In this document: in pieces, positions 28,710-36,347 of the stretch
Position numbering within the stretch: the first letter of the stretch is position 1
Layout: the number at the start of each line of letters is the position of its first letter
NCBI RefSeq assembly: GCF_021502675.1
Contig: NZ_JAKFHA010000013.1
Coordinates: 1 to 64,000, forward strand
Direction: 5' to 3'
Source of the DNA: Yinghuangia soli
Lineage (GTDB): Bacteria > Actinomycetota > Actinomycetes > Streptomycetales > Streptomycetaceae
DNA: 64,000 nt
Notes under the pieces: model-generated
What the model saw: only the letters and a program-made list of their open reading frames with translations
The model's database searches: none
What the model was told of the DNA's origin: nothing
Made by a program: the position numbers and the translations under genes

Positions 28710-29024
28710 ATGGGATCGGTAGCTCGTAAGGCAGCTGTCACGGCCGGACTCGGTGCGGCGATCGTCGCCGGTGCGGCCGCTCCGGCCGTCGCCCTCACCG
28801 GCGGCAACGCCGGCCTGCTCAACCCCACCGCGCCGGCCTTGCCCAAGGTCGCGCAGAACAACGGCGGCATGGTCGGGCCGTTCCCGGTCGGCCAGGTCAC
28901 CGACAAGCTCCCCACCGGTCAGGTGACCAGCGGTCTGGGGAGCGCGACGCAGACCCTCCCGACGAGCCAGCTGCCCACCGGCGCGCTGCCGGGTCTCCCC
29001 GGCGTGCCCGGCCTCGGCGGCTGA
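28710..29024 (+). CDS. Small secreted Gly/Pro/Leu-rich protein 1
   Basis: Exported small protein, 104 residues. A signal peptide (VARKAAVTAGLGAAIVAGAA, cut near AVA) is followed by a low-complexity mature chain with short repeats such as LPTGQVTSGLG and LPTSQLPTGALPG, ending in GG. No Cys and no domain were recognised. Three in-frame ATGs (28698, 28704, 28710) are possible; 28710 is used because AGG lies 6 nt upstream and it leaves a compact signal peptide. A related gene lies at 34955, on the other side of the AfsQ cluster. Function unknown; a surface or structural role is only a guess. Confidence 0.6.
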   Translation: MGSVARKAAVTAGLGAAIVAGAAAPAVALTGGNAGLLNPTAPALPKVAQNNGGMVGPFPVGQVTDKLPTGQVTSGLGSATQTLPTSQLPTGALPGLPGVPGLGG

Positions 29025-29137
29025 TCGCCCGGGTCGACTCGCCGGGTCGCGCTCTCATTCCCGTGGGCGCGACCCGGCGTTCCCGTGTCCGGGCCGGACC
29101 GACTGCGCGCCTCGGGCGCCCCGAGCGCCCCGCCGGG

Positions 29138-30130
29138 TCAGAACCGGTTGTACAACTCCTGGGCCGCATTGCCCAGATAGGGCCCGGTCATGGTGCGCGC
29201 CGTGGTCATGGTGATGCCCAGCGAGATGTTGCTGACCAGGTATCTGCGGCCGTTCACCTCGGCGAACCACCCGCCGCCGCTGGAGCCGCCGGTCATCGTG
29301 CAGCCCATCCACAGCATCGCCGGGTCGGGCCAGCCGCGGTTGCGGAAGTCGGTGGTCGGCGACGAGCAGGTGTACATCTCCTTGCCGTCGAACGGGTCCT
29401 CGCCCGGGTAGCCGTACGACTCGACGGTCAGGTTGCGGGGCGCGTTGAACAGGATCTCGGCGCTGGCGCCTATCTCGTCGGCGAGCGCCTTCTTGCCGGC
29501 CGGCGGCTGCACCTCGAAGGCCCCGAAGTCGAACGGCGAGGCGATGCTGTCGCGTTCCGGGTCGGCATCCTTGACCCACTGCGCGCTGACCTCGACCTGC
29601 CGGGCCGGCCACACGCCGTACGGTTCGCGCTCGGCGCGCGACTTGGCGGAGCCGTCGTAGCCCGGGATGAACATCACGCGGCCGTAGAAGTCGCCGTTCT
29701 TGCCGCCGTGCAGGCAGTGCGCCGCGGTCCACACCAAGTTGCGGCTCGCATGCTCGACCACCGTGCCGCTGCACTCCGCGATGCCCCCCGGCACCTCGAA
29801 GAAGATCTTGCCGCGGATCGCCTTGTCCGGGACGTCGTACGGCGCCGACACCAGCTCCGCCTCGACCGTGGCCGGCGGCCGGAAGCCCGGCGACGAGGGC
29901 GCCTCGACACCGGGCGCGACCGGCTTGGCCGCGCCGATGCGGTCCTCGTCGTCCCAGAACTTCTGGTTGTCCTCGACCTCTTTGTCGGAGTAGCGCTTGG
30001 ACGACATGGCCGACGTCTTGCCCGCCTCGACGGCGAGCGAGCCGCTCAGGAACAGCCCCAGCAGTGTGACGATCACGCCGCCCACCACGGACAGCGTGAT
30101 GATCCGGTTCTTCTGGTACGTCGGCCCCAC
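29138..30130 (-). CDS. Membrane-anchored trypsin-like serine protease
   Basis: Predicted 330-residue enzyme: one N-terminal membrane helix (about 10-32, IITLSVVGGVIVTLLGLFL), a charged stalk, then a chymotrypsin-fold domain facing outside. The triad is visible: TAAHC (His about 137), SPFDFGAF (Asp about 198) and GCTMTGGSSGGGW (Ser about 281), with Cys pairs placed for disulfides. It resembles V8/trypsin-like peptidases of Streptomyces. GTG 30130 has GGGGGAAG upstream. It is convergent with small secreted protein 1 and lies downstream of the PspC gene. Substrate unknown. Confidence 0.82.
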   Translation of the reverse strand: MGPTYQKNRIITLSVVGGVIVTLLGLFLSGSLAVEAGKTSAMSSKRYSDKEVEDNQKFWDDEDRIGAAKPVAPGVEAPSSPGFRPPATVEAELVSAPYDVPDKAIRGKIFFEVPGGIAECSGTVVEHASRNLVWTAAHCLHGGKNGDFYGRVMFIPGYDGSAKSRAEREPYGVWPARQVEVSAQWVKDADPERDSIASPFDFGAFEVQPPAGKKALADEIGASAEILFNAPRNLTVESYGYPGEDPFDGKEMYTCSSPTTDFRNRGWPDPAMLWMGCTMTGGSSGGGWFAEVNGRRYLVSNISLGITMTTARTMTGPYLGNAAQELYNRF

Positions 30131-30194
30131 CGGGCTTCCCCCTCGCCTACGCCGTCCGACCCCTGCACGGATGATAGGCGCACCGCAGGCCTGC

Positions 30195-30218
30195 GGACCG
30201 GTGCGGGGGGACCGGTCC
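30195..30218 (-). terminator. Hairpin between the PspC gene and the protease gene
   Basis: GGACCGGT and ACCGGTCC flank an 8-nt loop, 10 bp past the PspC stop; a CGCAGG/CCTGCG palindrome lies beside it at 30184-30195. It is probably the transcript end of the PspC gene. Confidence 0.5.
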
Positions 30219-30227
30219 GGTCCGGGC

Positions 30228-30434
30228 TCACTTCTCGTTCGGGACGATCACCCACATCGCCAGGTAGGCCAGGAACTGCGGCCCGGGCAGCAGGCAGGAC
30301 AGGACGACGCCGATCCGCACCGCGCGCGGCGACCAGCCGAAGCGCCGGGCCAGGCCGGCGCAGACGCCGGCGATCATGCGGCCTTCGCGGGGCCGGGTGA
30401 GAGTGGCGGGCCGGGGCGCCGCGTACATGGCCAT
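30228..30434 (-). CDS. PspC-domain membrane protein
   Basis: Short protein of 68 residues that is essentially one PspC domain. LTRPREGRMIAGVCAGLARRFGW is the conserved N-terminal half, followed by a membrane segment (IGVVLSCLLPGPQFLAYLAMWVIVP). PspC proteins are linked to envelope stress. Start ATG 30434 has GGAGG 7 nt upstream. It is the first small gene downstream of the afsQ operon on the same strand, after a 221-bp gap, and may or may not share its transcript. Confidence 0.85.
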   Translation of the reverse strand: MAMYAAPRPATLTRPREGRMIAGVCAGLARRFGWSPRAVRIGVVLSCLLPGPQFLAYLAMWVIVPNEK

Positions 30435-30655
30435 GACGTGCCTCCTTCGAGGGCGCCGCGCCGATCGCTGCGCCTGTATCGAAGGTATGTGCCGGAAAAG
30501 GGAGTTCCGTCCTCCTGGCGTACCGCGATCGGGCCCCGCGGCCTGCGCCTTGCGGACTCCGGGACTCCTCCCCGCGGTCTAGGGGACGTCTCGGGGTCGC
30601 CCCCGAGAGCAGCGCCCGGCCGGGACGCGCGCCGAAAGCCGCGCCCCGGACCGGC

Positions 30656-31300
30656 TCAGGAGGCCGCGGTCGAACCGGGCACCGACGGCTTTCCGTTCGC
30701 CGGGGGAGGGCCCACCGAGACGGCCTGGAAGGCCGCGCACTGCTGCGGCTTCCCCGGTCCGGCCCGTCCGGCCAGCGGCACTTCCTTGGCCCGGGACGCG
30801 TGCTGCAGCGTGCACACGATCTGGCCCAGCGCCAGCGCGTCGATGGCGCCGAACGAGTCCAGGTCCAGGCGGACGAGGTCCGCCGGGTCGCCGGCCAGCG
30901 GCTCGGCCAGCCGCACGCCGCCGGGCGGCAGCGCGGTGCTCCAGCCCTGCGCGGCCTCCTCCGGGTTCGGCCCCTTGGCCAGCTCGCGCAGCAGCCGGTC
31001 GATCTGCGACATGCGCAGCGGATCGCCGGCCGCCGCGCTGCGCGTGGCACCGGGCCCGGGGAGCTGCAGGTCGACCGCGTCGCCGCGCGGCACGGGCTGC
31101 GGGCGGCCTTCGCGGACCAGGTAGATCTGGTGCTGCGGGACCGCCTGCGTGGCGGTGGCGCCCTGCGGCCGGGTGGCCGGGTCGCCCGCGTTGATCGGCC
31201 CTTCGGTGGCCCGGATGCCGCAGCCGGCCAGCAGCACCGCGGAGCCGACCGCGCCGGCCACGAGCAGCCCGGTGCGCGGCCGCCGCCGCACGCCGCTCAC
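30656..31300 (-). CDS. GerMN-like lipoprotein of the afsQ operon
   Basis: Exported lipoprotein of 214 residues: basic N-terminus, hydrophobic core, lipobox LAGC with Cys27. The mature part (QIYLVREGRPQPVPRGD... RLLRELAKGPNPEEAAQGWSTALPPG) matches the GerMN pattern found in spore-germination and two-component-linked lipoproteins. Its GTG overlaps the afsQ2 stop by 4 bp (GTGA), so it is translated with the kinase. A lipoprotein gene next to afsQ2 is also found in Streptomyces coelicolor. It could modulate AfsQ2 sensing, but this is inference. Confidence 0.8.
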   Translation of the reverse strand: MSGVRRRPRTGLLVAGAVGSAVLLAGCGIRATEGPINAGDPATRPQGATATQAVPQHQIYLVREGRPQPVPRGDAVDLQLPGPGATRSAAAGDPLRMSQIDRLLRELAKGPNPEEAAQGWSTALPPGGVRLAEPLAGDPADLVRLDLDSFGAIDALALGQIVCTLQHASRAKEVPLAGRAGPGKPQQCAAFQAVSVGPPPANGKPSVPGSTAAS

Positions 31301-33078
31301 CGCAGCCCCCCGCGGGCCGCACCGTGCGGCCCCGAGGAGCCGGGCAGGTCGTCGTCGGCATCGCTGCCGCCGCCGTTTCCGCTGCCGTTCCCGGTGCTGT
31401 TCCCGCTTGCGTTCCCGCCCGGTGCGGCCAGGCCCAAGTCCTCGTCGGACAGCAGGTCGTCCGGTCCCGGCTCGACGCCGGGGTCCGGGTCGTCCCAGTC
31501 CGCATCCGGGTCGTCGAGGCCGACGATGTCCTCGTCGGCCGGCGGCACGAGCGGCAGCCGCAGGCTGAACTTCGCGCCCCCGCCCGGCACATTGGACGCC
31601 GACGCGGTGCCGCCGTGGATACGGGCGTTCTCCATCACGATGGAGAGCCCCAGACCGCTGCCCTCGGAGCGGGCCCGCGAGCTGTCCGCCTTGTAGAACC
31701 GGTCGAACACGTGCGGCAGGACGTCCTCCGGGATGCCGGGCCCGGTGTCGGACACGTCGATGACCAGGTCTTCGGTGCCCTCCGCGGCGGGCCGCCCGGG
31801 CAGGTGCACGCGGGGCTCGCGGCGGATCTCCACGGTCACCGGCGAACCGCCGTGCCGCAGCGCGTTGCCGACCAGGTTGGACACCATGACGTCCAGGCGC
31901 CGGGCGTCCACGCGGGCGAGGATGCCGCGCGGCGAGCGCAGGTCGACCGCGTCCATCCAGGCCCGCGCGTCCAGGCACGCGGTCACCAGGTCGGCGATGT
32001 CCACGTCGTCGAGGATCAGCGAGGCGGTGCCCGCATCGAACCGGGACACCTCCATGAGGTCCTCGACGAGCGTCGCGAGCCGGTCGATCTCGGCGACCAC
32101 CAGGCGGGCCGCGGGCGCGCCCTGCTCGCCGAGGCTGTCGGCCTCCTCTTCGAGGAGCTCGCTCACCGCGGTCATCGCGGCCAGCGGAGTGCGGAGTTCG
32201 TGCGACACGTCGGCGACGAACCGGCGCGAGGACGCCTCCAGCGCGCGCAGTTCGCTGACGCTGCGCTCCAGCTTCTCGGCCGCGTCGTTGAACGTCCGGG
32301 CCAGATCGGCCAGCTCGTCCGAGCCGCGTACCTCGAGGCGCGTGTCCAGCTTGCCGGCGCCCAACTGGCGCGCGGCGTCGCCGAGCCGGCGCACCGGCCG
32401 CAGCACGTGCCGGGCACCGACCAGCGCCAGCACCGCGGCCGCGCCGAGCGCCAGCACGGCACCCGTGGTCAGGTAGCGGGCGAGTGACGTCAGATCGGTC
32501 TGCTCGGCGCGCAGCGACTGGAACATGTAGCCGGTGGGGCCGTTGGGCGCGCCCGGCGTGGACGCGACGACCTTCGTGCCGGCGATCAGGTACGGCTCGC
32601 CGTTGATGTTCACGCGCTGGAAGTACATGTGGAACTTGCCCGCGGCGTCCGGCGTGTTGACGACCTTCTGCAGGTCCTCGGGCACGTCCGCCAGCGTGAA
32701 GTCGCCCTCCGCGGGCGCCGAGTTGCCGTCGCCGACCAGCACCACCCGGTAGCCGAAGCTGGTGCTGCGCATCTGCTCCGCGGCGACCTCCAGCTCGGCG
32801 GACGTCGGGTTCGGCGGCAGCTCCAGCGAGACGCGGCCCAAGCCGTCCCGGAACTCCTTGATCACCGAGTCCTGGGCGCGCTGCAGCACCGCGTTGCGGG
32901 TCAGCCAGTAGGCGATGCCGGACGCCGCGACCGCGGAGATCAGCGCCACGATCGCGAACACCGCGAGGATCCGCACACGCAGTGAACTCAGCCGCAGGGC
33001 ATGCCCGATCCGCGCCAGGACCGGGCGGCGCGTGCGGGGGCGTGCGGGTCGGCGGGTCCGGGTGAACGGGCCGGTCAC
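31297..33078 (-). CDS. afsQ2: Sensor histidine kinase AfsQ2
   Basis: Membrane sensor kinase (593 residues) of the AfsQ1/Q2 system, which in Streptomyces coelicolor controls antibiotic production and nitrogen-related genes. Domains in order: helix 1 (about 37-59), extracytoplasmic sensor region (60-200), helix 2 (about 203-221), HAMP (222-275), HisKA with VSHELRTPLAAM (His293), and HATPase with N box NLVGNALRHG, G1 DTGPGIP and G2 SEGSGLGLSIV. The C-terminus carries an unusual tail of about 85 residues, very acidic then Gly/Asn/Ser-rich. GTG 33078 overlaps the afsQ1 stop (GTGA). The gene is tightly coupled in the order afsQ1-afsQ2-lipoprotein. Confidence 0.92.
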   Translation of the reverse strand: MTGPFTRTRRPARPRTRRPVLARIGHALRLSSLRVRILAVFAIVALISAVAASGIAYWLTRNAVLQRAQDSVIKEFRDGLGRVSLELPPNPTSAELEVAAEQMRSTSFGYRVVLVGDGNSAPAEGDFTLADVPEDLQKVVNTPDAAGKFHMYFQRVNINGEPYLIAGTKVVASTPGAPNGPTGYMFQSLRAEQTDLTSLARYLTTGAVLALGAAAVLALVGARHVLRPVRRLGDAARQLGAGKLDTRLEVRGSDELADLARTFNDAAEKLERSVSELRALEASSRRFVADVSHELRTPLAAMTAVSELLEEEADSLGEQGAPAARLVVAEIDRLATLVEDLMEVSRFDAGTASLILDDVDIADLVTACLDARAWMDAVDLRSPRGILARVDARRLDVMVSNLVGNALRHGGSPVTVEIRREPRVHLPGRPAAEGTEDLVIDVSDTGPGIPEDVLPHVFDRFYKADSSRARSEGSGLGLSIVMENARIHGGTASASNVPGGGAKFSLRLPLVPPADEDIVGLDDPDADWDDPDPGVEPGPDDLLSDEDLGLAAPGGNASGNSTGNGSGNGGGSDADDDLPGSSGPHGAARGGLR

Positions 33079-33758
33079 GGGGGGTCGAGGCGGTAACCGA
33101 CGCCACGGACCGTGCGGATGAGCGTGGGCGCCGACGGCACCAGCTCGACCTTGGCGCGCAGCCGCTGCACGCAGGCGTCGACCAGCCGCGAGTCGCCCAG
33201 GTAGTCGTGCTCCCACACCAGCCGCAGCAACTGCTGCCGGGAGAGCGCCTGCCCGGGGCGGCGGCTCAGCTCGACCAGCAGCCGCAGCTCGGTCGGGGTG
33301 AGCTGGAGCTCCTCGCCGCCCTTGGTGACGATCATCGCGTTGCGGTCGACCACCAGGTCGCCGAACACCGAGGCGTCCGACACCTCGCGTTCGCCGCGGC
33401 GCAGCACCGCGCGGATCCGGGCGTCCAGGACGCGCGGCTGCACCGGCTTGACGACGTAGTCGTCGGCCCCCGACTCGAGCCCGACGACGACGTCGATGTC
33501 GTCGTTGCGCGCGGTCAGCAGGATGATCGGCAGCGAGTCGGTGCGGCGGATCCGCCGGCACACCTCGAAGCCGTCGATGCCGGGCAGCATCACGTCCAGC
33601 ACGATCAGGTCGGGGCGCTGCTCGCGCCACCGCTCCAGGCCGAGCTCGCCGGTGGCAGCGGTGACCACGCGGTGGCCCTGGCGGCCCAGCGCGAGTTCGA
33701 GGCCGGTGCGTACGGCCTCGTCGTCCTCGATCAGCAACAGGTAGGGCACGCGAGCCAT
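33075..33758 (-). CDS. afsQ1: Response regulator AfsQ1
   Basis: OmpR/PhoB-type regulator of 227 residues. The receiver domain has the acidic pocket IEDDEAVRTG, phospho-acceptor Asp55 in LIVLDVMLPGIDGFEV, Thr in LLTARND and Lys in VVKPVQ. The winged-helix C-terminus has LQLTPTELRLLVEL and SRLVDACVQRLRAKVE. The match to Streptomyces AfsQ1 is close throughout. ATG 33758 is used; GTG 33749 would give a length nearer the S. coelicolor protein. It is divergent from sigQ across a region holding a likely AfsQ1 box, as in other Streptomyces. Confidence 0.95.
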   Translation of the reverse strand: MARVPYLLLIEDDEAVRTGLELALGRQGHRVVTAATGELGLERWREQRPDLIVLDVMLPGIDGFEVCRRIRRTDSLPIILLTARNDDIDVVVGLESGADDYVVKPVQPRVLDARIRAVLRRGEREVSDASVFGDLVVDRNAMIVTKGGEELQLTPTELRLLVELSRRPGQALSRQQLLRLVWEHDYLGDSRLVDACVQRLRAKVELVPSAPTLIRTVRGVGYRLDPP

Positions 33759-33825
33759 TGTGTCTGACGTCACGGGTGGGAAGAACACGGGCCCGCTTTC
33801 CGTGGTTCTCGGGTGCCCGGCCCTG

Positions 33826-33841
33826 TTGCACAGCTGTGACA
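33826..33841 (+). promoter_or_regulatory. Candidate AfsQ1 box between afsQ1 and sigQ
   Basis: GTTGC-ACAGCT-GTGAC fits the published AfsQ1 pattern GTnAC-n6-GTnAC with one mismatch in the first half-site. It lies 68 bp from afsQ1 and 86 bp from sigQ, a good place for joint control. Confidence 0.55.
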
Positions 33842-33927
33842 CGAGGCGGACGGTCCGATGAAGCCCGACCAGCAGAGTTGTGGCTGTGAACGAAGCTCGC
33901 GTTGGAGCAGGGTTTGGGGGAGGAACC

Positions 33928-34545
33928 ATGCAGTCACAGATCGACCGCCACGAGAACCGCCGCACGGTGGTGGCACTCGCCGCGGTGCCGGCCGGCACCG
34001 CGAAGCCGGCTCCGGCCGACACCGGGTGCATCGACGACGACTTCACGGCGTATGTGCGCGAGCGCCGCTCGGCGCTCTTCGCCACCGCGTACCACCTGAC
34101 GGGGGACCGCAACGAGGCCGAAGACCTCCTGCAGAGCGCCCTCATGAGCACGTACCAGGCGTGGGGCCGCATCCAGGACAAGGCCGCGCTCGGCGGCTAC
34201 CTGCGCCGCACGATGACCAACCTGCACATATCGGCATGGCGCCGGCGCCGGATCGGCGAGTACCCGACCGAGGAGATGCCCGAGCGTCCCGACGGTTCGG
34301 ACTCGATGGGCGACACCGAGCTGCGTGCCGTCCTGTGGCAGGCGCTGGCCAAGCTGCCCGAGCCGCAGCGCACGATGCTCGTGCTGCGCTACTACGAGGG
34401 CCGCACCGACCCGGAGGTCGCCGAGGTCCTCGGTGTCTCGGTCGGCACCGTCAAGAGCAGCATCTGGCGCGCGCTGCGCCGCCTGCGCGAGGACGAGGCG
34501 CTCAGCTTCGGCGCGGACGAGGCGTTCGCGGAGCTGGTCGCCTGA
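33928..34545 (+). CDS. sigQ: RNA polymerase sigma factor SigQ (SigE subfamily)
   Basis: ECF-type sigma factor of 205 residues. Region 2 spans about 50-110 (ALFATAYHLTGDRNEAEDLLQSALMSTYQAW), and region 4 is at the C-terminus (LAKLPEPQRTMLVLRYYEGRTDPEVAEVLGVSVGTVKSSIWRALRRLRE). It has the SigE-subfamily layout of Streptomyces and lies divergent from afsQ1, the arrangement of sigQ in S. coelicolor, where SigQ is tied to AfsQ1/Q2 output. ATG 33928 has GGGGGAGGAA just upstream; a longer frame to 33880 lacks such a site. No anti-sigma gene is adjacent. Confidence 0.9.
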   Translation: MQSQIDRHENRRTVVALAAVPAGTAKPAPADTGCIDDDFTAYVRERRSALFATAYHLTGDRNEAEDLLQSALMSTYQAWGRIQDKAALGGYLRRTMTNLHISAWRRRRIGEYPTEEMPERPDGSDSMGDTELRAVLWQALAKLPEPQRTMLVLRYYEGRTDPEVAEVLGVSVGTVKSSIWRALRRLREDEALSFGADEAFAELVA

Positions 34546-34767
34546 TCCGTGCCCTGCCTTCGCGGCGGGGTCTGCACAACAGCGAGAGTTCACACTGGTC
34601 CGGGGGGGCTTGGTGGGGACCTGGAGTCCCGGGTGTGGTCCGTTCAGGGCCGGCCCGGGACTTCTTTCATTTGTGCTGCGCCGGTCCGCGTACCGGGTCG
34701 TCCGGGAACGGGTGCCACGCGGGAGAGGACGGCATCGGCGGGTGTTCGGTTCCCGAGTGGTGCCGGA

Positions 34768-34783
34768 ACGGTTTCCGAACCGT
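34768..34783. repeat. Inverted repeat upstream of small secreted protein 2
   Basis: A perfect 6-4-6 dyad (ACGGTT-TCCG-AACCGT) about 40 bp before the -35 box of the downstream promoter. Possible activator site or weak terminator after sigQ. Confidence 0.35.
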
Positions 34784-34823
34784 GCCGAAGCGCTTGTGCG
34801 GGAGGCCTTGCTGGGGTGTCACG

Positions 34824-34853
34824 TTGCCGAGCCCCCGCTTCCTTCGCTACCTT
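34824..34853 (+). promoter_or_regulatory. Promoter of small secreted protein 2
   Basis: TTGCCG, an 18-bp spacer and TACCTT. The block TTCGCTACCTTCCGTG around the -10 matches the promoter before the related gene at 28710 almost base for base. Confidence 0.5.
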
Positions 34854-34954
34854 CCGTGTCTGATCGGATGCATAAGGTGTCCGGTCCGGCAGAACGCTCG
34901 GGCTGCCCCCGGCCCGCGGCCGGGACCCGCCCGCGCCGAACGGAAGGACCTGTC

Positions 34955-35266
34955 ATGGCTTCGGCACTGCGTACCGTGATGGCCGCGTCGATCGGTGCCG
35001 CGGTGGCCCTGGGCGTGGCCGCCCCCGCCGCGACCGCCTCCCCCACCTCGCCGGCCCCGACCCGGCTGGACCCGGCACTGGACGCGGCGCTCCCCGCCGC
35101 GACCGCGCCGATCACGCACGCGGCCCTCAACCCGCTGGCGGGCACCGGCTTCAACCCGCTCGACAACTCGGTCGGCACCCAGGTCGGCGATCTCCCGGTC
35201 AGCACCGCGCTGGCCACCGGCAAGGTCGCGAAGGGCACCAACCTGGGTGAACTGATCGGCGGCTGA
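34955..35266 (+). CDS. Small secreted Ala/Pro-rich protein 2
   Basis: Exported small protein of 103 residues with a clear signal peptide (ALRTVMAASIGAAVALGVAA, cut near ATA). The mature low-complexity chain is rich in Ala, Pro, Leu and Thr (TRLDPALDAALPAAT; GTQVGDLPVSTALATGK) and ends in GG. No Cys, no domain. In size, composition, ending and promoter it resembles the protein at 28710; the two may be distant paralogues. ATG 34955 has GGAAGGA 6 nt upstream. A strong terminator follows. Function unknown. Confidence 0.65.
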   Translation: MASALRTVMAASIGAAVALGVAAPAATASPTSPAPTRLDPALDAALPAATAPITHAALNPLAGTGFNPLDNSVGTQVGDLPVSTALATGKVAKGTNLGELIGG

Positions 35267-35345
35267 GCACGTTCCAGGACGCGGGGCGGCTGCGGCGCCC
35301 GCCGGGGCACCGGTACCCGGCGCGGCCGGCGGCGGCCGCCCTGTC

Positions 35346-35402
35346 CCGACCCCCGGTGGCAGCCGTATCCAACCCCGCGGCCGCCACCGGGGGTTCGGTT
35401 TT
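35346..35402 (+). terminator. Intrinsic terminator of small secreted protein 2
   Basis: A 12-bp stem (35349-35360 with 35383-35394), extendable by a few pairs with one bulge, has a 22-nt loop and is followed by TCGGTTTT. Confidence 0.8.
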
Positions 35403-35469
35403 GCGCCGCGGCCCGGTGCGGCCGGGGCGCTTGCCCGTACGGTAGGGCTGTGCCGACGGGGAGGGACGC

Positions 35470-35553
35470 GTGAGCATACGAACATCGCGAACAGTGCGGG
35501 CGATCCGGCGCCTTCGTGCCGAGTGCCGCATCCGGGACGGGGCGCGGGCATGA
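35470..35553 (+). CDS. Micro-ORF translationally coupled to the membrane protein gene
   Basis: A 27-codon frame starting at GTG 35470, 4 nt after GGAGGG, encodes a highly basic peptide (11 Arg, starting MSIRTSRTVRAIRRLRAECR). Its TGA overlaps the ATG of the next gene as ATGA. The strong ribosome binding site and stop-start overlap suggest it is translated and delivers ribosomes to the membrane protein. Whether the peptide itself has a role, for example as a regulatory leader rich in Arg codons, cannot be told. Confidence 0.45.
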   Translation: MSIRTSRTVRAIRRLRAECRIRDGARA

Positions 35554-36224
35554 ACCACGCCGAGACGCAGCGCCTGCGCGAGCCGGCCGCCTGGGCCCTG
35601 ATCGGCTTCGTCGCGGTCGGCCTCGCGGTCACCGCCACCCGCGTGCTGTTCGGGGCCGGGACCCTGGTCGAGGGCCTGCGCGCCCGCGCCTACAGCGCGC
35701 AGGCCGACCTGCTGCACGTCATGACGCCGTTCCTGCTGGTCGTCGCGGTCCTGCTGGTGACCCACCTGGGCCGCCCGCCGGCCCGGTCGCGGCTCGTCAC
35801 CCGGGTGGCCCTGGCCGTCCTCGGTGCGCAGGCGCTCGCCGGCCTCGGCGCCGCGCTGGCCGCGCTGACCTACAAGGGCGGCGCGTTCGCCCCGGTCTCC
35901 GAGGGCGCGCGGGTGCAGCAGACGGTCCTCAACATCACCGTGCTGGGGCTTTTCGCGCTGGCCGCGTACTTCTTCCTGATCGTGCTCGCGGTGCCGCACC
36001 CGCCCACGGTCACCCGCGGCCGCGTCGCCGAAGGCGCGTACGGGCCGCCGCAGCCGCCACCGCAGCCCGGCCCGATGCCCGCGGCGCCGCCCGTGACCGG
36101 CGCGTACCGTGCCCCGCACGTGCCGCCGCCCGCACCGCCTACCGCGGGCCACGCCGCCGTGCCGCCCACGGGCGCCTACGCCGCCTCCGCTCCGCCGCCG
36201 CAGGGCCCGGGCGCACCCCGCTGA
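35550..36224 (+). CDS. Four-helix membrane protein with Pro-rich tail
   Basis: Protein of 224 residues. Four hydrophobic segments are visible (about 12-32, 48-70, 85-108 and 130-155). After them comes a cytosolic-type tail of about 70 residues very rich in Pro, Ala, Gly and Tyr with GAYRAP and TGAYAAS repeats. No named family was recognised; similar proteins are common in Streptomyces. ATG 35550 overlaps the stop of the upstream micro-ORF. Confidence 0.7.
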   Translation: MNHAETQRLREPAAWALIGFVAVGLAVTATRVLFGAGTLVEGLRARAYSAQADLLHVMTPFLLVVAVLLVTHLGRPPARSRLVTRVALAVLGAQALAGLGAALAALTYKGGAFAPVSEGARVQQTVLNITVLGLFALAAYFFLIVLAVPHPPTVTRGRVAEGAYGPPQPPPQPGPMPAAPPVTGAYRAPHVPPPAPPTAGHAAVPPTGAYAASAPPPQGPGAPR

Positions 36225-36347
36225 CCCCGGCCGTACGCACACCCGTGCCCGGCAGCGCGAAGAGCCGGGCCCTCGCCGCCTCAGACTCGGCTCGGGCCCG
36301 GCTCTCCGGGTTCGGGTGCCCCTAGGGACTACGGATGCGGCGCTCCG

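Larger units (their letters stand above)
34546..34954. other. 409-bp gap between sigQ and small secreted protein 2
   Basis: No gene recognised. It contains an inverted repeat ACGGTT-TCCG-AACCGT at 34768-34783 and a promoter-like pair TTGCCG-18-TACCTT at 34824-34853 shared in sequence with the promoter of small secreted protein 1. No clear terminator for sigQ was seen. Confidence 0.5.

Noticed and set aside
28661-28729. Possible leaderless 22-codon frame before small secreted protein 1
   Set aside because: It begins near the predicted transcription start, but nothing supports translation and it overlaps the secreted protein start out of frame.
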